Origin: Cyanobacteria bacterium FACHB-502
GTDB lineage: Bacteria > Cyanobacteriota > Cyanobacteriia > Elainellales > Elainellaceae
DNA length: 64,000 nt
Reading direction: 5' to 3'
NCBI GenBank assembly: GCA_014695325.1
Contig: JACJNZ010000039.1
Location: 496,001-560,000 of the forward strand
This document shows positions 8,653 to 18,013 of this stretch, one piece after another. The notes below the pieces were generated by a model. That model was given only the letters and a program-made list of their open reading frames with translations, made no database searches and had not been told where the DNA came from. The translations under genes were made by a program, and so were the position numbers. Positions within the stretch are counted from its first letter, which is position 1, and each line of letters begins with the position of its first letter.

Positions 8653-9399
8653 CTACTCAAAAAACCGCTCCACCCACTCCGGCACATAAACCCAGGCACG
8701 ATTTAGCTCTGCGTCAAGCTCCCGATACTGCGGTTCCTTACGGGCGACCAGTGCCCAGTAGCTTGCTGAGTGATTCAGGTGAATGGTGTGGCAGAGTTCG
8801 TGAATCAGAACATAACGCACCAGATGCGGCGGCAGAAACAGCAGCTTGTAGTTGAGGTTGATATTTTTCTTGCCCGAACAGCTTGCCCACAGCGTCTTTT
8901 GCCCACGTACGGCTGCGGTTTGAAACGGAAGATTGATTTCGGAGCTGAGCTGACGAAGCCAGGGAACGAGCTGCTGTTCGGCTCGGCGGCTGAGCCAGTG
9001 GCGCAGGAGTTTGTAGGTAACAGCAGGTTCCTGGGTAGGAGCAAAGAGCAGGATCTGGGAGCTAGCAGCGATCGTCTTCACCGAAGAATTGCCGGGCTGA
9101 TACTGCACCGTCCAGTTTTCATCGATCGCTCGGAGACACAACCGCTCAGGAATCATGCCGTCGCTGCCCAGCTCTGCTGCATCCCCCGGAAAAGACTGCC
9201 GCTCAGCTTCAATCCGCTGGGTGGTTTTCGCAATCCAATCTTTGCGCTTCTCCAAAATTTCGGGAAGCTTACGGCGATCGAATCCCTTCGGCACGACAAT
9301 TTCTACGTCGCCCAGATGCGTCACTTTGATGCTGACGTGCTTTGCTTTGGTGCTTTCCCGGATGCGATAGGGTTTCGATTTAGAGAATTTCGCTGCCAT
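8653..9399 (-). CDS. YgjP/SprT-like zinc metallopeptidase (M48/DUF45 family)
   Basis: 248 aa. The zinc motif HELCHTIHLNHS (HExxH plus a downstream His) lies near the C-terminus, in the arrangement of the YgjP/WLM (DUF45) family. The upstream LWASCSGKKNINLNYKL is the other conserved block. No signal peptide, so cytoplasmic. It overlaps the upstream NUDIX stop by one base (TAATG), so it is translationally coupled as the last gene of a three-gene operon. The biological substrate of this family is not established. Confidence 0.88.
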   Translation of the reverse strand: MAAKFSKSKPYRIRESTKAKHVSIKVTHLGDVEIVVPKGFDRRKLPEILEKRKDWIAKTTQRIEAERQSFPGDAAELGSDGMIPERLCLRAIDENWTVQYQPGNSSVKTIAASSQILLFAPTQEPAVTYKLLRHWLSRRAEQQLVPWLRQLSSEINLPFQTAAVRGQKTLWASCSGKKNINLNYKLLFLPPHLVRYVLIHELCHTIHLNHSASYWALVARKEPQYRELDAELNRAWVYVPEWVERFFE

Positions 9400-9902
9400 T
9401 AGGTCTCAGGTTCGTCTGCGATCGAGAATCCCTCTCTAAGAAAATCTAGCAGAATTTGCCGATGGGGTTGGGCAAGGGCGCGAATCTGCCCGATACGATC
9501 GGAATAGCAGTCGCCTCGCCTTACTTCTTCTATGGTAAGCAGTCTCAAGTCGATTCCTTCATTGAGTTCGAGATCGGTGATGGGAACCGTGAGCGGAACC
9601 GCGAAAACGTGCCGAATCACTTGCATCTCTGTCCTGTAGGCGCGGAAGTATCGAACGTAGGGCGGCTGATAGCCAATTTCCTCTTGAAGTTCGCGCCAGA
9701 TTGCCCGCTCGGGAGACTCCCCCGGTTCGAGATGTCCGCCAAAAAACGCCCATACGCCCGGATAGCGAATCTGAGGCTTGTCATCCCGCAGCTGCATCAA
9801 AAATCGCAGTGAAGCCGTTCCCCTCGAGGAGCCATTGTTCTGGTGCAAAATGGCGATCGCCACCTGGGAACTTGAGTCGAGTTGGATTGTGGGATCAATC
9901 AT
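9399..9902 (-). CDS. NUDIX hydrolase
   Basis: 167 aa. A complete Nudix box is present ([20 protein letters not shown], continuing IGY), matching G-x5-E-x7-REUxEExGU, so Mg-dependent pyrophosphohydrolase activity is expected. The FGGHLEPGE context resembles NTP/dNTP-cleaning or MutT-like members, but the substrate cannot be set from sequence. Its ATG overlaps the upstream lipoprotein stop by 4 bp (ATGA) and its stop overlaps the metallopeptidase start, so the three genes form one operon. Confidence 0.92.
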   Translation of the reverse strand: MIDPTIQLDSSSQVAIAILHQNNGSSRGTASLRFLMQLRDDKPQIRYPGVWAFFGGHLEPGESPERAIWRELQEEIGYQPPYVRYFRAYRTEMQVIRHVFAVPLTVPITDLELNEGIDLRLLTIEEVRRGDCYSDRIGQIRALAQPHRQILLDFLREGFSIADEPET

Positions 9903-10333
9903 CGCGGCTGTTTTTCGATCAGGTGCTGCTGCTCAATGTACACTTCCTCCGCAGTTTGCCCCTCGATCGTGATTTCCTCAATCCGAATTTTTCCTCGAAT
10001 TTTCACCTGCTCCCCTGTTTCCAGGGTGCGATCGTCCGTTAAGACCCAGATCTCGCCTGTCGGGTCTTTCAGCTCGTACACTTCTGCCCCAATCAGCGGT
10101 ACTCGATCGCCCACTGTTCCCTCAAGTTGCACTGTAGAAGACCACCGACGGGGACGGGTTTGCACATCCTGTACTGTTGTCAAGCGGCTACAGCTATTAA
10201 GCAGCAGGGCAAGAAGAAGGGTTCCGGCGGCAAGACCCGGAGCAACGCGAAACCATTTTCCGGTTAGGGTGATCGATCGGTGCGAGGAGGCAAGGCTTTT
10301 AAGCAACAGGACAGCATGATTGCGGCTTTTCAC
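9899..10333 (-). CDS. Putative lipoprotein with OB-fold-like domain
   Basis: 144 aa. A basic N-terminus and hydrophobic stretch ([19 protein letters not shown]) end in a lipobox-like LNSC at about residues 45-48, suggesting a lipoprotein; the leader is longer than usual. The remainder is a compact beta-rich domain ([34 protein letters not shown]) of the kind found in OB-fold nucleic-acid-binding-like families. First gene of an operon with the NUDIX hydrolase (4-bp overlap) and the metallopeptidase. Function unknown. Confidence 0.75.
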   Translation of the reverse strand: MKSRNHAVLLLKSLASSHRSITLTGKWFRVAPGLAAGTLLLALLLNSCSRLTTVQDVQTRPRRWSSTVQLEGTVGDRVPLIGAEVYELKDPTGEIWVLTDDRTLETGEQVKIRGKIRIEEITIEGQTAEEVYIEQQHLIEKQPR

Positions 10334-10573
10334 GTCACCTCCACACCAGGGAATTCTGTACGACTGCTCCGACTGAAGATTTTATTCTGATTGAAGTAAC
10401 GTTGACAGCCAGAATGAGCTGCCCAGGAATCACGAATCTTAACTCCCGGCTGCGATCGAGATACGAGGGCGACAATAGACGCTAAACTAAGGACTTTGAG
10501 CATTCAGCAGTCGCGAATCAACCTTGGATAATCAAAGGGATTTTTGCCCATTGACGCTCACCCTCAACTCACT

Positions 10574-11437
10574 ATGACAGGCATCCTGGACGGCAAAGCA
10601 CTCGCAGCCAAAATTCAAGCAGAACTGACCGACGAGGTAGAATCCTTGAGCGATCGCCATAGACGACCGCCCGGTTTAGCAGTGCTGATGGTGGGCGATA
10701 ATCCTGCCAGTGCTGCCTATGTGCGAAATAAAGAGCAGGCTTGTGCGCGGGTGGGGATCGCTTCATTTGGCAAGCATTTTCCGGCAGACGCGACCCAGGC
10801 AGATTTAGAGCAGACGATTCAGAGCTTAAACGAAGACGATCGCGTAGACGGGATTCTGGTGCAGTTGCCCCTGCCCGATCATCTGGACGCGGTCGCCCTG
10901 CTGAATCAAATCAATCCCGACAAAGACGCAGACGGGCTGCATCCGGTGAATTTGGGTCGTCTTATGCGTGGGGAACCAGGGCTGCAAAGCTGTACGCCTG
11001 CCGGGTCAATGCGTCTGCTTCAGGAACACGGCATCTCGGCAAAAGGCAAACAGGCAGTCGTGGTCGGACGCAGCATTCTGGTGGGCAAGCCGATCGCCCT
11101 GATGCTGCTTGCAGAAGATGCCACGGTGACGATTGCCCACTCTCGCACCCCAGATCTAAGCGCAGTCACCCGCAGCGCAGATATTTTGGTCGCGGCAGTT
11201 GGTCGCCCGAATCTGATTACGCCGGAGATGGTGAAACCGGGCGCGGTTGTGGTAGATGTGGGAATCAATCGTGTCACCCATGAGGCAACGGGAAAATCCC
11301 GGCTGGTTGGAGACGTGGATTATGAAGCGGTCAAAGCTGTTGCAGGCTGGATTACTCCGGTTCCGGGCGGAATTGGACCGATGACTGTGACCATGCTGTT
11401 GCACAATACAGTATGGAGTTATCGCCAGCGCCTGTAG
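10574..11437 (+). CDS. folD: FolD bifunctional methylenetetrahydrofolate dehydrogenase/cyclohydrolase
   Basis: 287 aa from the ATG at 10574 ([15 protein letters not shown]), which fits the family N-terminus; an in-frame TTG 30 bp upstream is less likely. FolD signatures are clear: [12 protein letters not shown], the PGGxGP motif as [12 protein letters not shown], and the NADP-binding [17 protein letters not shown]. It interconverts 5,10-methylene- and 10-formyl-tetrahydrofolate in the cytosol. Followed after 115 bp by crtE on the same strand, an arrangement that may be co-transcribed. Confidence 0.97.
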   Translation: MTGILDGKALAAKIQAELTDEVESLSDRHRRPPGLAVLMVGDNPASAAYVRNKEQACARVGIASFGKHFPADATQADLEQTIQSLNEDDRVDGILVQLPLPDHLDAVALLNQINPDKDADGLHPVNLGRLMRGEPGLQSCTPAGSMRLLQEHGISAKGKQAVVVGRSILVGKPIALMLLAEDATVTIAHSRTPDLSAVTRSADILVAAVGRPNLITPEMVKPGAVVVDVGINRVTHEATGKSRLVGDVDYEAVKAVAGWITPVPGGIGPMTVTMLLHNTVWSYRQRL

Positions 11438-11552
11438 CCGATTACCAAACAGGAACTGCTTTGCATTGCCGCTGTGCGTTTAAAGTGCGCGTTCAGAAAT
11501 GCGCGTTCATGGTGTAGGAATGACAAGTTTAGTGGCTCAAGCGGATTAAAGC

Positions 11553-12467
11553 ATGGTTGCAACCAACAGTCAGCAGTATCTCGAATTCGACCTCAAACGC
11601 TATCTGGCAGCACAGCAGGCACAGGTTGAGGCAGCCCTCGCTCGCTCGATCGACGTGGTGTATCCCGAAAAAATTTATGAGGCGATGCGCTACTCACTGA
11701 TGGCAGGGGGCAAGCGGCTGCGTCCAATTCTCTGTCTAGCAACCTGTCAGCTGATCGGCGGTACGACTGCAATGGCAATGTCAACCGCCTGCGCCCTGGA
11801 AATGATCCACACTATGTCGCTGATCCACGATGACTTGCCCGCAATGGACAACGACGACTTCCGGCGCGGCAAACCTACGAATCACAAAGTTTACGGCGAA
11901 GATATTGCGATTCTGGCAGGCGATGGGCTGCTGGCTTATGCCTTTGAATTTATCGCGGCCCAAACTCAGGATGTCCCAGCCGATCGCGTTCTGCAAGTCA
12001 TTGCTAAATTGGGCCGTGCGGTGGGTGCAGCGGGTCTAGTCGGCGGTCAGGTGGTCGATCTGGAGTGCGAAGGGCGATCGGATGTCACAGTGGACACGCT
12101 GACCTATATTCATCGCCACAAAACTGGAGCACTGCTGGAAGCAGCGGTGGTGTGCGGCGCAATATTGGCGGGGGCAAATGAAGGCGATCGCCAGCGGTTG
12201 TCAGAATACGCTCAAAACATTGGGCTAGCGTTTCAAATTATTGACGACGTGCTGGACATCACCGCCACGCAAGAAGAGCTGGGCAAAACTGCAGGCAAAG
12301 ATCTGCAAGCCCAAAAAGCGACCTATCCCAGTTTTTGGGGCATTGAGGAATCAAAGCGTCAGGCAGATCAGCTCGTGAACGAGGCAAAGGCAAATCTCGC
12401 AGCCTATGGAGAAAGTGCCTATCCGCTGATGGCGTTGGCTGACTACATTACTGCTCGCAAAAACTAG
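11553..12467 (+). CDS. crtE: Geranylgeranyl diphosphate synthase CrtE
   Basis: 304 aa trans-isoprenyl diphosphate synthase. Visible motifs: GGKRLRP, the first Asp-rich motif [10 protein letters not shown] (type II, with a two-residue insertion as in plant and bacterial GGPP synthases) and the second Asp-rich motif IDDVLD. It makes C20 GGPP for carotenoids, the phytyl chain of chlorophyll and quinones. The divergent PAP2-like gene follows after 30 bp and is probably co-transcribed. Confidence 0.95.
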   Translation: MVATNSQQYLEFDLKRYLAAQQAQVEAALARSIDVVYPEKIYEAMRYSLMAGGKRLRPILCLATCQLIGGTTAMAMSTACALEMIHTMSLIHDDLPAMDNDDFRRGKPTNHKVYGEDIAILAGDGLLAYAFEFIAAQTQDVPADRVLQVIAKLGRAVGAAGLVGGQVVDLECEGRSDVTVDTLTYIHRHKTGALLEAAVVCGAILAGANEGDRQRLSEYAQNIGLAFQIIDDVLDITATQEELGKTAGKDLQAQKATYPSFWGIEESKRQADQLVNEAKANLAAYGESAYPLMALADYITARKN

Positions 12468-12497
12468 GCTATTCGCAAAAACTCGCTACCCGCCATC

Positions 12498-12953
12498 ATG
12501 CAGGACTTTCCCGCCATCCTTGACAATCACGTGCTGCTCGTCTCGCTGCTTGCCTCTGTGCTGGCGCAGATTATCAAAGTCTTTGTTGATTTAATTCGCG
12601 ACGGTAAGATTAACTTCCGCACCCTGGTTGAAACCGGAGGAATGCCCAGTGCCCATTCTGCGCTCGTCACGGCTCTGGCTGCCGGAGTTGGACAAACCGC
12701 AGGCTGGGAAAGCGGCGAATTTGCGATCGCCTTTGTGTTTGCGGTGATCGTAATGTACGACGCAGCCGGAGTGCGGCAGGCAGCCGGAAAGCAGGCGCGA
12801 ATTCTCAATCAAATCGTTGATGAGCTGTTTCGTGAGCATCCTACCTTTAATGAAAATCGGCTGAAAGAGCTTCTGGGACACACGCCCGTGCAGGTCATTG
12901 TGGGTTCTGCCCTGGGAGCAGCAATCTCCTGGATCGCTTCGCCTGCCTATTAA
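12498..12953 (+). CDS. Divergent PAP2-family membrane protein
   Basis: 151 aa with about four hydrophobic segments. The conserved blocks GGMPSAHSALVTALA and YDAAGVRQAAGKQA match the divergent PAP2 (YuiD/DUF212) family, related to acid phosphatase/haloperoxidase-fold lipid phosphatases; the SAH portion corresponds to the PAP2 catalytic region. A role in phosphorylated isoprenoid or lipid dephosphorylation is inferred partly from its position 30 bp after crtE. Activity is not established for the family. Confidence 0.9.
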   Translation: MQDFPAILDNHVLLVSLLASVLAQIIKVFVDLIRDGKINFRTLVETGGMPSAHSALVTALAAGVGQTAGWESGEFAIAFVFAVIVMYDAAGVRQAAGKQARILNQIVDELFREHPTFNENRLKELLGHTPVQVIVGSALGAAISWIASPAY

Positions 12954-12980
12954 GTTGTATTTCACTGAAAGCATGTTCCA

Positions 12981-13541
12981 ATGAAAACTCAGTATTACAC
13001 TGCCACCAGTTTAGATGGCTTTATTGCTGATTCAGAGAACTCCCTGGAGTGGCTCTTTCAGTTTGGCGAACCCGACAGCAGCAGCTATCCAGATTTCGTT
13101 CGTGACGTTGGGGCGATCGCAATGGGTTCGACGACTTACGAATGGATTCTCAACCATCCAACGGGCGAGGGAGCCGATCGATCGCCAGCATGGGCGTATG
13201 AACAACCCGCCTGGGTCTTTACCTCGCGCAGTTTGCCCCTGATTGAAGGCGCAGATATTCAATTTGTCAAAGGGGATGTCCGCTCAGTGCATCAAGAAAT
13301 GACCCAGGTGGCGGGCGATCGAAATATCTGGATCGTGGGCGGAGGAGATTTAGCCGGTCAGTTTTATGATCAGGGATTGCTGGATGAAATTATTGTGACG
13401 ATCGCGTCCGTGACGCTGGGGAGTGGGGCACCGCTCCTCCCCCGCAGAATTGTCACCCCTCCGCTAAAGCTTCTGTCGGCAAAGGCCTATGGAAACGCCT
13501 TTGCAGAGCTGCGCTATGAGGTTTCCCGTCCCACCCAATAA
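12981..13541 (+). CDS. RibD C-terminal/dihydrofolate-reductase-like protein
   Basis: 186 aa. Starts MKTQYYTATSLDGFIAD and contains GSTTYEWIL and the NADPH-binding stretch NIWIVGGGDLAGQFYDQGLLDE, the hallmarks of the RibD C-terminal/YyaP group of DHFR-fold reductases. It lacks evidence for being the cell's folate-cycle DHFR. Downstream of the PAP2-like gene by 27 bp on the same strand, so possibly the last gene of a crtE transcript. Confidence 0.9.
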   Translation: MKTQYYTATSLDGFIADSENSLEWLFQFGEPDSSSYPDFVRDVGAIAMGSTTYEWILNHPTGEGADRSPAWAYEQPAWVFTSRSLPLIEGADIQFVKGDVRSVHQEMTQVAGDRNIWIVGGGDLAGQFYDQGLLDEIIVTIASVTLGSGAPLLPRRIVTPPLKLLSAKAYGNAFAELRYEVSRPTQ

Positions 13542-13583
13542 CACGGATTGTTTAAGCATCACCTGTTTAAGCATCACTGCGTC

Positions 13584-14429
13584 TTATCGAGCAACTGCCG
13601 GGGTAAGCAAGATTGCTCTCCGGCTATCCACGATCGACGCTGTGAATCCACGCTCGGTCAAGCTTCGCAGCACTGCAGAAGCCGCCGCCGGATCAGGTGT
13701 GTAGGCAACCAGCAAATAAGGACGCTGCTCAAATGCGACCAAGCCCACATCGCCATCGGTGAATTGCTGCACGTCTAGAGCCACTTCAGGACGATTAAAA
13801 TAGTTCACCACCACGGCATAGCCCCCGCCAAGCGGTCGAGGATTAAACGCAGGCATTGGTCTCGCTGCGGTGGTCTGAGGAGCCGGGGCAGGAGCTGTAG
13901 CCGTAGCCGTAGCATTTGCCGCAGGAGTAGTAGGCAGAGCGGCAGGAGCCGGATTGCTGGGTGCAGCCGCCGGATTTGTTGCCGGATTTGCTGCCTGAGT
14001 AGTTGCCGGGCTTGTCCCTGCATTAGGGGTTATCTGGGAATTAGGAGTTGTCTGGGTTGGGCTGGGAAAATTCGTCGCCGTCGAGGAAGCGGCAGGTGGA
14101 CGAGCAACGATCGCCTCAAGCCCTGAAGAAGTGCTGAGATATTGCGCCCAGGCGCCGGCAATGTCCGCACTGACAAACCCTTCGACCCGCACCACCGGGT
14201 TATTGTCGTAGCGACAGTCGGTGAGTACAGCATTGCTGGGAAGAAGCTGCCGAAGCTGATTTTGCGTATCGGCATTCGGGTTGCGAACCAGCAGCAGATA
14301 TTCATCTGGGCGAGGCGGGTTGCAGGTTGGCAAGGGCTGCGCGATCGATCGTCCCGGCGTGCTGCCCAGAATTCCGACCAGAATCAGCGGCGTAACGAAA
14401 CTCGATCGCGCAATCCAACGTTGCCTCAT
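13584..14429 (-). CDS. Secreted protein with two SPOR-like domains and a Pro/Ala/Thr linker
   Basis: 281 aa. A signal peptide (about residues 1-30, ending RSIAQ) precedes an N-terminal domain (about 40-110, DEYLLLVRNPN...), a low-complexity Pro/Ala/Thr/Asn linker (about 115-190) and a C-terminal domain (about 195-278, GGYAVVVNYFNRPEVA...). The two flanking domains have similar beta-alpha-beta patterns (YAVVV/YLLLV, then LRSLTERGFTASIV), as in SPOR-type repeats; that identification is inference. Probably periplasmic or cell-wall associated. Monocistronic and convergent with the reductase gene. Confidence 0.75.
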   Translation of the reverse strand: MRQRWIARSSFVTPLILVGILGSTPGRSIAQPLPTCNPPRPDEYLLLVRNPNADTQNQLRQLLPSNAVLTDCRYDNNPVVRVEGFVSADIAGAWAQYLSTSSGLEAIVARPPAASSTATNFPSPTQTTPNSQITPNAGTSPATTQAANPATNPAAAPSNPAPAALPTTPAANATATATAPAPAPQTTAARPMPAFNPRPLGGGYAVVVNYFNRPEVALDVQQFTDGDVGLVAFEQRPYLLVAYTPDPAAASAVLRSLTERGFTASIVDSRRAILLTPAVAR

Positions 14430-14489
14430 TGCTCAAACTCCTCAAACCAAAAGGGACTCGTAGTCTACCCTTTTCTCCGTCGCCTGTAT

Positions 14490-14537
14490 CCGTTCAGGAC
14501 AGTTTCCGTTTAAGACGGTTCCCGTTTAGGACAGTTA
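14490..14537. repeat. 16-bp tandem repeat, three units
   Basis: Three head-to-tail units: CCGTTCAGGACAGTTT, CCGTTTAAGACGGTTC and CCGTTTAGGACAGTTA. They lie in the 139-bp gap between ycf54 and the SPOR-like gene. Confidence 0.8.
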
Positions 14538-14568
14538 TCGCTGCTTTGCGCTCAGTCGAGCGATATTG

Positions 14569-14898
14569 TTAGGCGGTGGGAGCAGGGGATGCAAGCGGGT
14601 CTGGAATCGTTGCCGAAGGAGCCTGAAATTCTCCCGTTGCCACATACTCTAGCCGCAGCTTCAGCCAGGTAATGAACTGAGGATTCGTCGACACGATCGC
14701 TGCCGCAGGCTGAGGACACTTGGCTTTTACCTCTGCCAGTTCAGGAGCATCCAGAAAGGCGGGCTGAAGCACCAGCCAGAAGTCGCGCTCTTTTTCCTGT
14801 TCCTGATAGTAGCGAATCCGCTCTTTGAGAACTTCCTCGGTCGGCTCTTCTTCCAGCAGATATCGCTGGCTTGCTACAGCATAGTAGTAGGTTTGCAT
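14569..14898 (-). CDS. ycf54: Ycf54, Mg-protoporphyrin monomethyl ester cyclase subunit
   Basis: 109 aa. Strong match to the Ycf54 family across its full length: TYYYAVASQRYLLEEEP, FWLVLQPAFLDAPELAE, STNPQFITWLKLRLEYV and the terminal IPDPLAS. Ycf54 (Synechocystis Slr1780) is required for assembly or activity of the aerobic cyclase with AcsF, forming the fifth ring of chlorophyll. A decayed acsF copy lies at the other end of this window (62597-63230), so the functional AcsF partner must be elsewhere. Monocistronic. Confidence 0.95.
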   Translation of the reverse strand: MQTYYYAVASQRYLLEEEPTEEVLKERIRYYQEQEKERDFWLVLQPAFLDAPELAEVKAKCPQPAAAIVSTNPQFITWLKLRLEYVATGEFQAPSATIPDPLASPAPTA

Positions 14899-15030
14899 TG
14901 GCTTGAAGTTTAAGTTTTGATTACAAGTGATAACAGGTTAAAAAACGATCGATGAAATTGCTCGAACTAGGGCGAAATAAGCGGAATGGCAGCAGGCAGT
15001 TTGATCAGCCGCAGCAATTCTGCATCGCCT

Positions 15031-15066
15031 TCTAAATCCTCCCATGCTGGGGAACTTTGAAATTCA
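15031..15066. repeat. Dispersed hairpin repeat (ccTAAAtcc...ggACTTTGAAAt), copy 1
   Basis: TCTAAATCCTCCCATGCTGG followed by GGAACTTTGAAATTC. Related copies lie at 29456-29513, 50661-50700 and 58187-58227, all intergenic, each with a C-rich left arm and a G-rich right arm able to pair. Confidence 0.65.
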
Positions 15067-15144
15067 GGAGAAAGCTAGCTCGGCTCCATCCAGTACCCAG
15101 GGGACTCAGGGGGCGCGAGTCTAATCATACTTTTCTACCCTCCT

Positions 15145-15867
15145 CTAAAACTCCCCTCGAATTGCCTGCTTCATTTCGCGCACGGCTCGCTCCATCCCGA
15201 CCAAAACAGCACGGCTGACAATGGTGTGCCCAATGTTCAGTTCTTCCATACCGGGAAGACAGGCGATCGGGTAGACGTTCCAATAGGTCAAGCCATGCCC
15301 TGCATTCACCCGGATTCCGGCAGCAAGTGCCTGCTGACAGCCCTTTTTGAGGAAGGTAAGTTCCTGAGCACGGCTGGCATCGTCTTTGGCTTCGGCATAG
15401 CGTCCGGTGTGCAGCTCGATGAATTTTGCCTTAACGATCGCGGCCGCGTCAATCTGAGCCGAATCAGCGTCAATAAACAGGCTCACGGGAATATTTGCCT
15501 CCTGAAGGGCATCAACCACCTGCTGCATTCGATCGATCTGCCCTGCAACGTCTAGCCCACCTTCGGTCGTCACTTCTTCGCGCCGTTCGGGAACCAGCGT
15601 CACATAGTCCGGGCGAATCTCCAGGGCGATCGACACCATTTCATCGGTCGCTGCCATCTCTAAATTGAGATGGGTTCGCACGGTCTGACGCAGCAGATGC
15701 ACATCCCGATCCTGAATATGCCGCCGATCTTCCCGCAGGTGAACGGTGATGCCGTCGGCTCCTGCCAGTTCCGCAAGGACGGCTGCCCCAACAGGATCGG
15801 GTTCAACGGTGCGGCGTGCCTGCCGAATAGTCGCCACATGGTCAATATTGACGCCGAGTGTAGGCAA
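15145..15867 (-). CDS. pdxJ: Pyridoxine 5'-phosphate synthase PdxJ
   Basis: 240 aa TIM-barrel enzyme. The N-terminal [17 protein letters not shown], the [14 protein letters not shown] segment and the C-terminal [11 protein letters not shown] and [13 protein letters not shown] are diagnostic of PdxJ. It condenses 1-deoxyxylulose 5-phosphate with 3-amino-2-oxopropyl phosphate to give pyridoxine 5'-phosphate. Full length. Monocistronic on the minus strand. Confidence 0.97.
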   Translation of the reverse strand: MPTLGVNIDHVATIRQARRTVEPDPVGAAVLAELAGADGITVHLREDRRHIQDRDVHLLRQTVRTHLNLEMAATDEMVSIALEIRPDYVTLVPERREEVTTEGGLDVAGQIDRMQQVVDALQEANIPVSLFIDADSAQIDAAAIVKAKFIELHTGRYAEAKDDASRAQELTFLKKGCQQALAAGIRVNAGHGLTYWNVYPIACLPGMEELNIGHTIVSRAVLVGMERAVREMKQAIRGEF

Positions 15868-16712
15868 TCTTTCCTCCCGAATTAAGCCTAAATGAGATCG
15901 TTTGATTCAGTCTTGTCTGAGCAATTCCGCTTTATATCTTAGCGGATGGTGTTTTGCTTAGCAGGGAAGGTAGGGGTTGAGGAGGGGGATGGGTGAAAAG
16001 GTGGGTGAAGAGGTGAGGGATAGTTCATGTGAATCTTGACAATACTGTTATACAATGCTCCCAAATCGTGCAGCGAAGTTAAGAATTCATGACTCAGCAC
16101 AATTGTTTTGAAGGAGGCTCGATCGCGGCAATGCTTTTAACCAAAGGGTTTGCCAGGGGTGAACCGGAACAGATTGAGGAATTCTTTACAAAACTTTACA
16201 GAAGAAGGGCTTTTCCCCACCCATTCCACAAGTTCTCCACAGGCATGATGCAGTTTTCCACAGGCTTAACCTGGGTTTTCCACAGGCAGCAACGGTGCGA
16301 TCGGGGGTTGGGGAATTCCTGTGGATTACGGAGCAGACAAGCATTTCACAAGATTTTTCCTGGATTTTGTGAAGAAATGTAACAAAAATTAGCTTGAAAC
16401 CCTCATTCCTTCGTGAAGGATATTTCGTCACCTGTTTCATGCCACAAAAAATTGGCATTGACAACCCTACCCCCCCATAGCGCAAAATGATGCGACCACC
16501 AAAGTTAAGGGCAGCTCACCGAAGCCATTCCCGCCGCTTCCAGCAAGGATTCGGTAGGGTTGGACGAGATGAGGTTCGCTCAGCTTTCTGCTGCGGTACA
16601 AAGCCGTTTTCCTTTGAGTTAATCGCCCTGTACCGATAGCTGTGAGCAAATTTGCTTCATTTGAAGCAACTAGAGGTATCTTTTACAGTTACTCATCTTC
16701 AACGAGGTTCCC
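15868..16712. other. 845-bp intergenic region
   Basis: No protein gene I can support. A purine-rich run lies at 15960-16020 on the + strand. A group of DnaA-box-like 9-mers occupies 16211-16376. The stretch 16376-16450 is AT-rich. The reading frames here have no recognisable protein features. Confidence 0.55.
16211..16376. other. Candidate oriC: DnaA-box-like cluster
   Basis: Two perfect copies of TTTTCCACA, the DnaA box preferred in cyanobacteria (16254-16262 and 16276-16284). Near-matches are TTCTCCACA (16233-16241), TTTTCCCCA (16211-16219), CATTCCACA (16222-16230), and on the opposite strand TAATCCACA (16320-16328) and TTCTTCACA (16368-16376). The cluster is followed by an AT-rich segment and contains no gene. 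dnaA and dnaN are absent from this window, so origin function is a hypothesis. Confidence 0.45.
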
Positions 16713-16937
16713 ATGCAAGCAACGGTTAGCATCCTGGCAGAAATCCCGGAAGAACTGCACGAGTCGCTTCAAGGCTATCTAGAAACCCACCCTGACTGGG
16801 ATCATGACCGGGTCTTCTGCGCCGCGCTCTCGCTCTTCCTGCTGCAAAACGGCACAAGCTCGACTCCCGATTCTTCCCGCAGTTATCGACGGGCTGCCAG
16901 GGTTTATCTAGATACGCTGTTTAAGCACGCGGTTTAA
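16713..16937 (+). CDS. DUF2811 family small protein
   Basis: 74 aa. The N-terminus VSILAEIPEELHESLQGYLE and DRVFCAALSLFLLQNG match the DUF2811 family, small proteins confined largely to cyanobacteria. The pattern of a short strand followed by two helices resembles ribbon-helix-helix-type folds, but no function is established. It sits immediately downstream of the DnaA-box-like region, in the same direction as hemJ. Confidence 0.85.
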   Translation: MQATVSILAEIPEELHESLQGYLETHPDWDHDRVFCAALSLFLLQNGTSSTPDSSRSYRRAARVYLDTLFKHAV

Positions 16938-17169
16938 CGTGGCTTAACGCGGTTTGAATTGTTTCACTTCTTAATCTTTCACTGACTCCGATTTGGATCG
17001 TGTCTCGCTTATTTCTAGTTGCGATTCGCTTGTCAAAATCTCTATCTCCCTGGTATCTGAGTACGCATTAAACTTAACGATCGGCTTGTCGCTGCGGCTG
17101 TTTTTTCATCTATCTTGATCCCCTTCCCACTCGATACAATGAGGGCTGGACAATAGATAAAGACATCCC

Positions 17170-17772
17170 ATGACATATCTCTGGTTTAAAGCGTTTCATA
17201 TCATCGGAGTCGTAGTGTGGTTTGCCGGACTCTTCTATCTTGTGCGTTTGTTTGTCTATCACGCTGAGGCAGATGAGCAGCCCGAACCCGCTCGCACGAT
17301 TTTGCAGCAGCAGTATCAGATTATGGAGAAGCGTCTCTATAACCTGATTACCACGCCTGGAATGGTGCTGACCGTGGCAATGGCGATCGCAATGCTGGTT
17401 ACTGCGCCAAGCCTGCTACACGAAACCTGGCTCCATGTCAAACTCAGTCTGGTCGCGCTGCTGGTGGTTTATCATCACCTTTGCGGTCGCTGGATGAAAC
17501 AGCTTGCAGCCGGAAATATGCAGTGGAGCGGACAAAAGTTTCGCTGGCTCAACGAAGTACCAACTTTATTTCTTGTATTAATTGTGCTGCTGGCAGTCTT
17601 TAAGAATAGTTTACCGACGTCAGCAACGGCTTGGGGCATTGTGGCAATGATTGTGGCAATGGCAGCAATTATTCAGCTCTATGCACGGAAGCGGCGGCTT
17701 GAAAAAGAGCGGGCTGCGAATGCTGACTCAACGGCTAATTTAGGTGAACTGGGCGCAAAAAGTTCGGTGTAG
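17170..17772 (+). CDS. hemJ: Protoporphyrinogen IX oxidase HemJ
   Basis: 200 aa, four predicted membrane helices. The first helix carries the family signature FKAFHIIGVVVWFAGLFYL, with the conserved His, and YNLITTPGMVLTVAMAIAM and HETWLHVKLSL follow. HemJ (Synechocystis Slr1790) oxidises protoporphyrinogen IX to protoporphyrin IX, the last common step before heme and chlorophyll branch. The C-terminal tail (about 175-200) is charged. Ends about 95 bp before a bidirectional terminator. Confidence 0.95.
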   Translation: MTYLWFKAFHIIGVVVWFAGLFYLVRLFVYHAEADEQPEPARTILQQQYQIMEKRLYNLITTPGMVLTVAMAIAMLVTAPSLLHETWLHVKLSLVALLVVYHHLCGRWMKQLAAGNMQWSGQKFRWLNEVPTLFLVLIVLLAVFKNSLPTSATAWGIVAMIVAMAAIIQLYARKRRLEKERAANADSTANLGELGAKSSV

Positions 17773-17865
17773 CCGATCGAGTTTTGAACGGTTTAGTTTT
17801 GAACAATTCTCGGTAGAAGGACAACAATAAGGGATAACAACAAACGTTAGCGATCGTCTTAATCG

Positions 17866-17907
17866 AAAAAATCCCCTGATCCATTTTGAGTCGATCGGGG
17901 GATTTTT
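17866..17907. terminator. Bidirectional intrinsic terminator
   Basis: A 15-bp stem (AAAAATCCCCTGATC at 17867-17881 with GATCGGGGGATTTTT at 17893-17907, one G-U pair) and an 11-nt loop, with T runs on both strands. It lies between the convergent hemJ and the large acidic-protein gene and can serve both. Confidence 0.85.
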
Positions 17908-18013
17908 GTTTTGTGTTCTTTGCTGTTGCCGGATTACTGTTACCCGATTGCGTGAGGCATCAAAAGAGGAAGAGGTGTGAGGGCGATTTTGCCCCCACTT
18001 AAGAATTTCTCTT

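Noticed and set aside
10544-10573. TTG-initiated N-terminal extension of FolD
   Set aside because: Non-conserved leader; the ATG at 10574 aligns with known FolD starts.
16089-16382. 97-codon open frame across the DnaA-box region
   Set aside because: No protein-like conservation or Shine-Dalgarno; its codons simply read through the repeated TTTTCCACA 9-mers.
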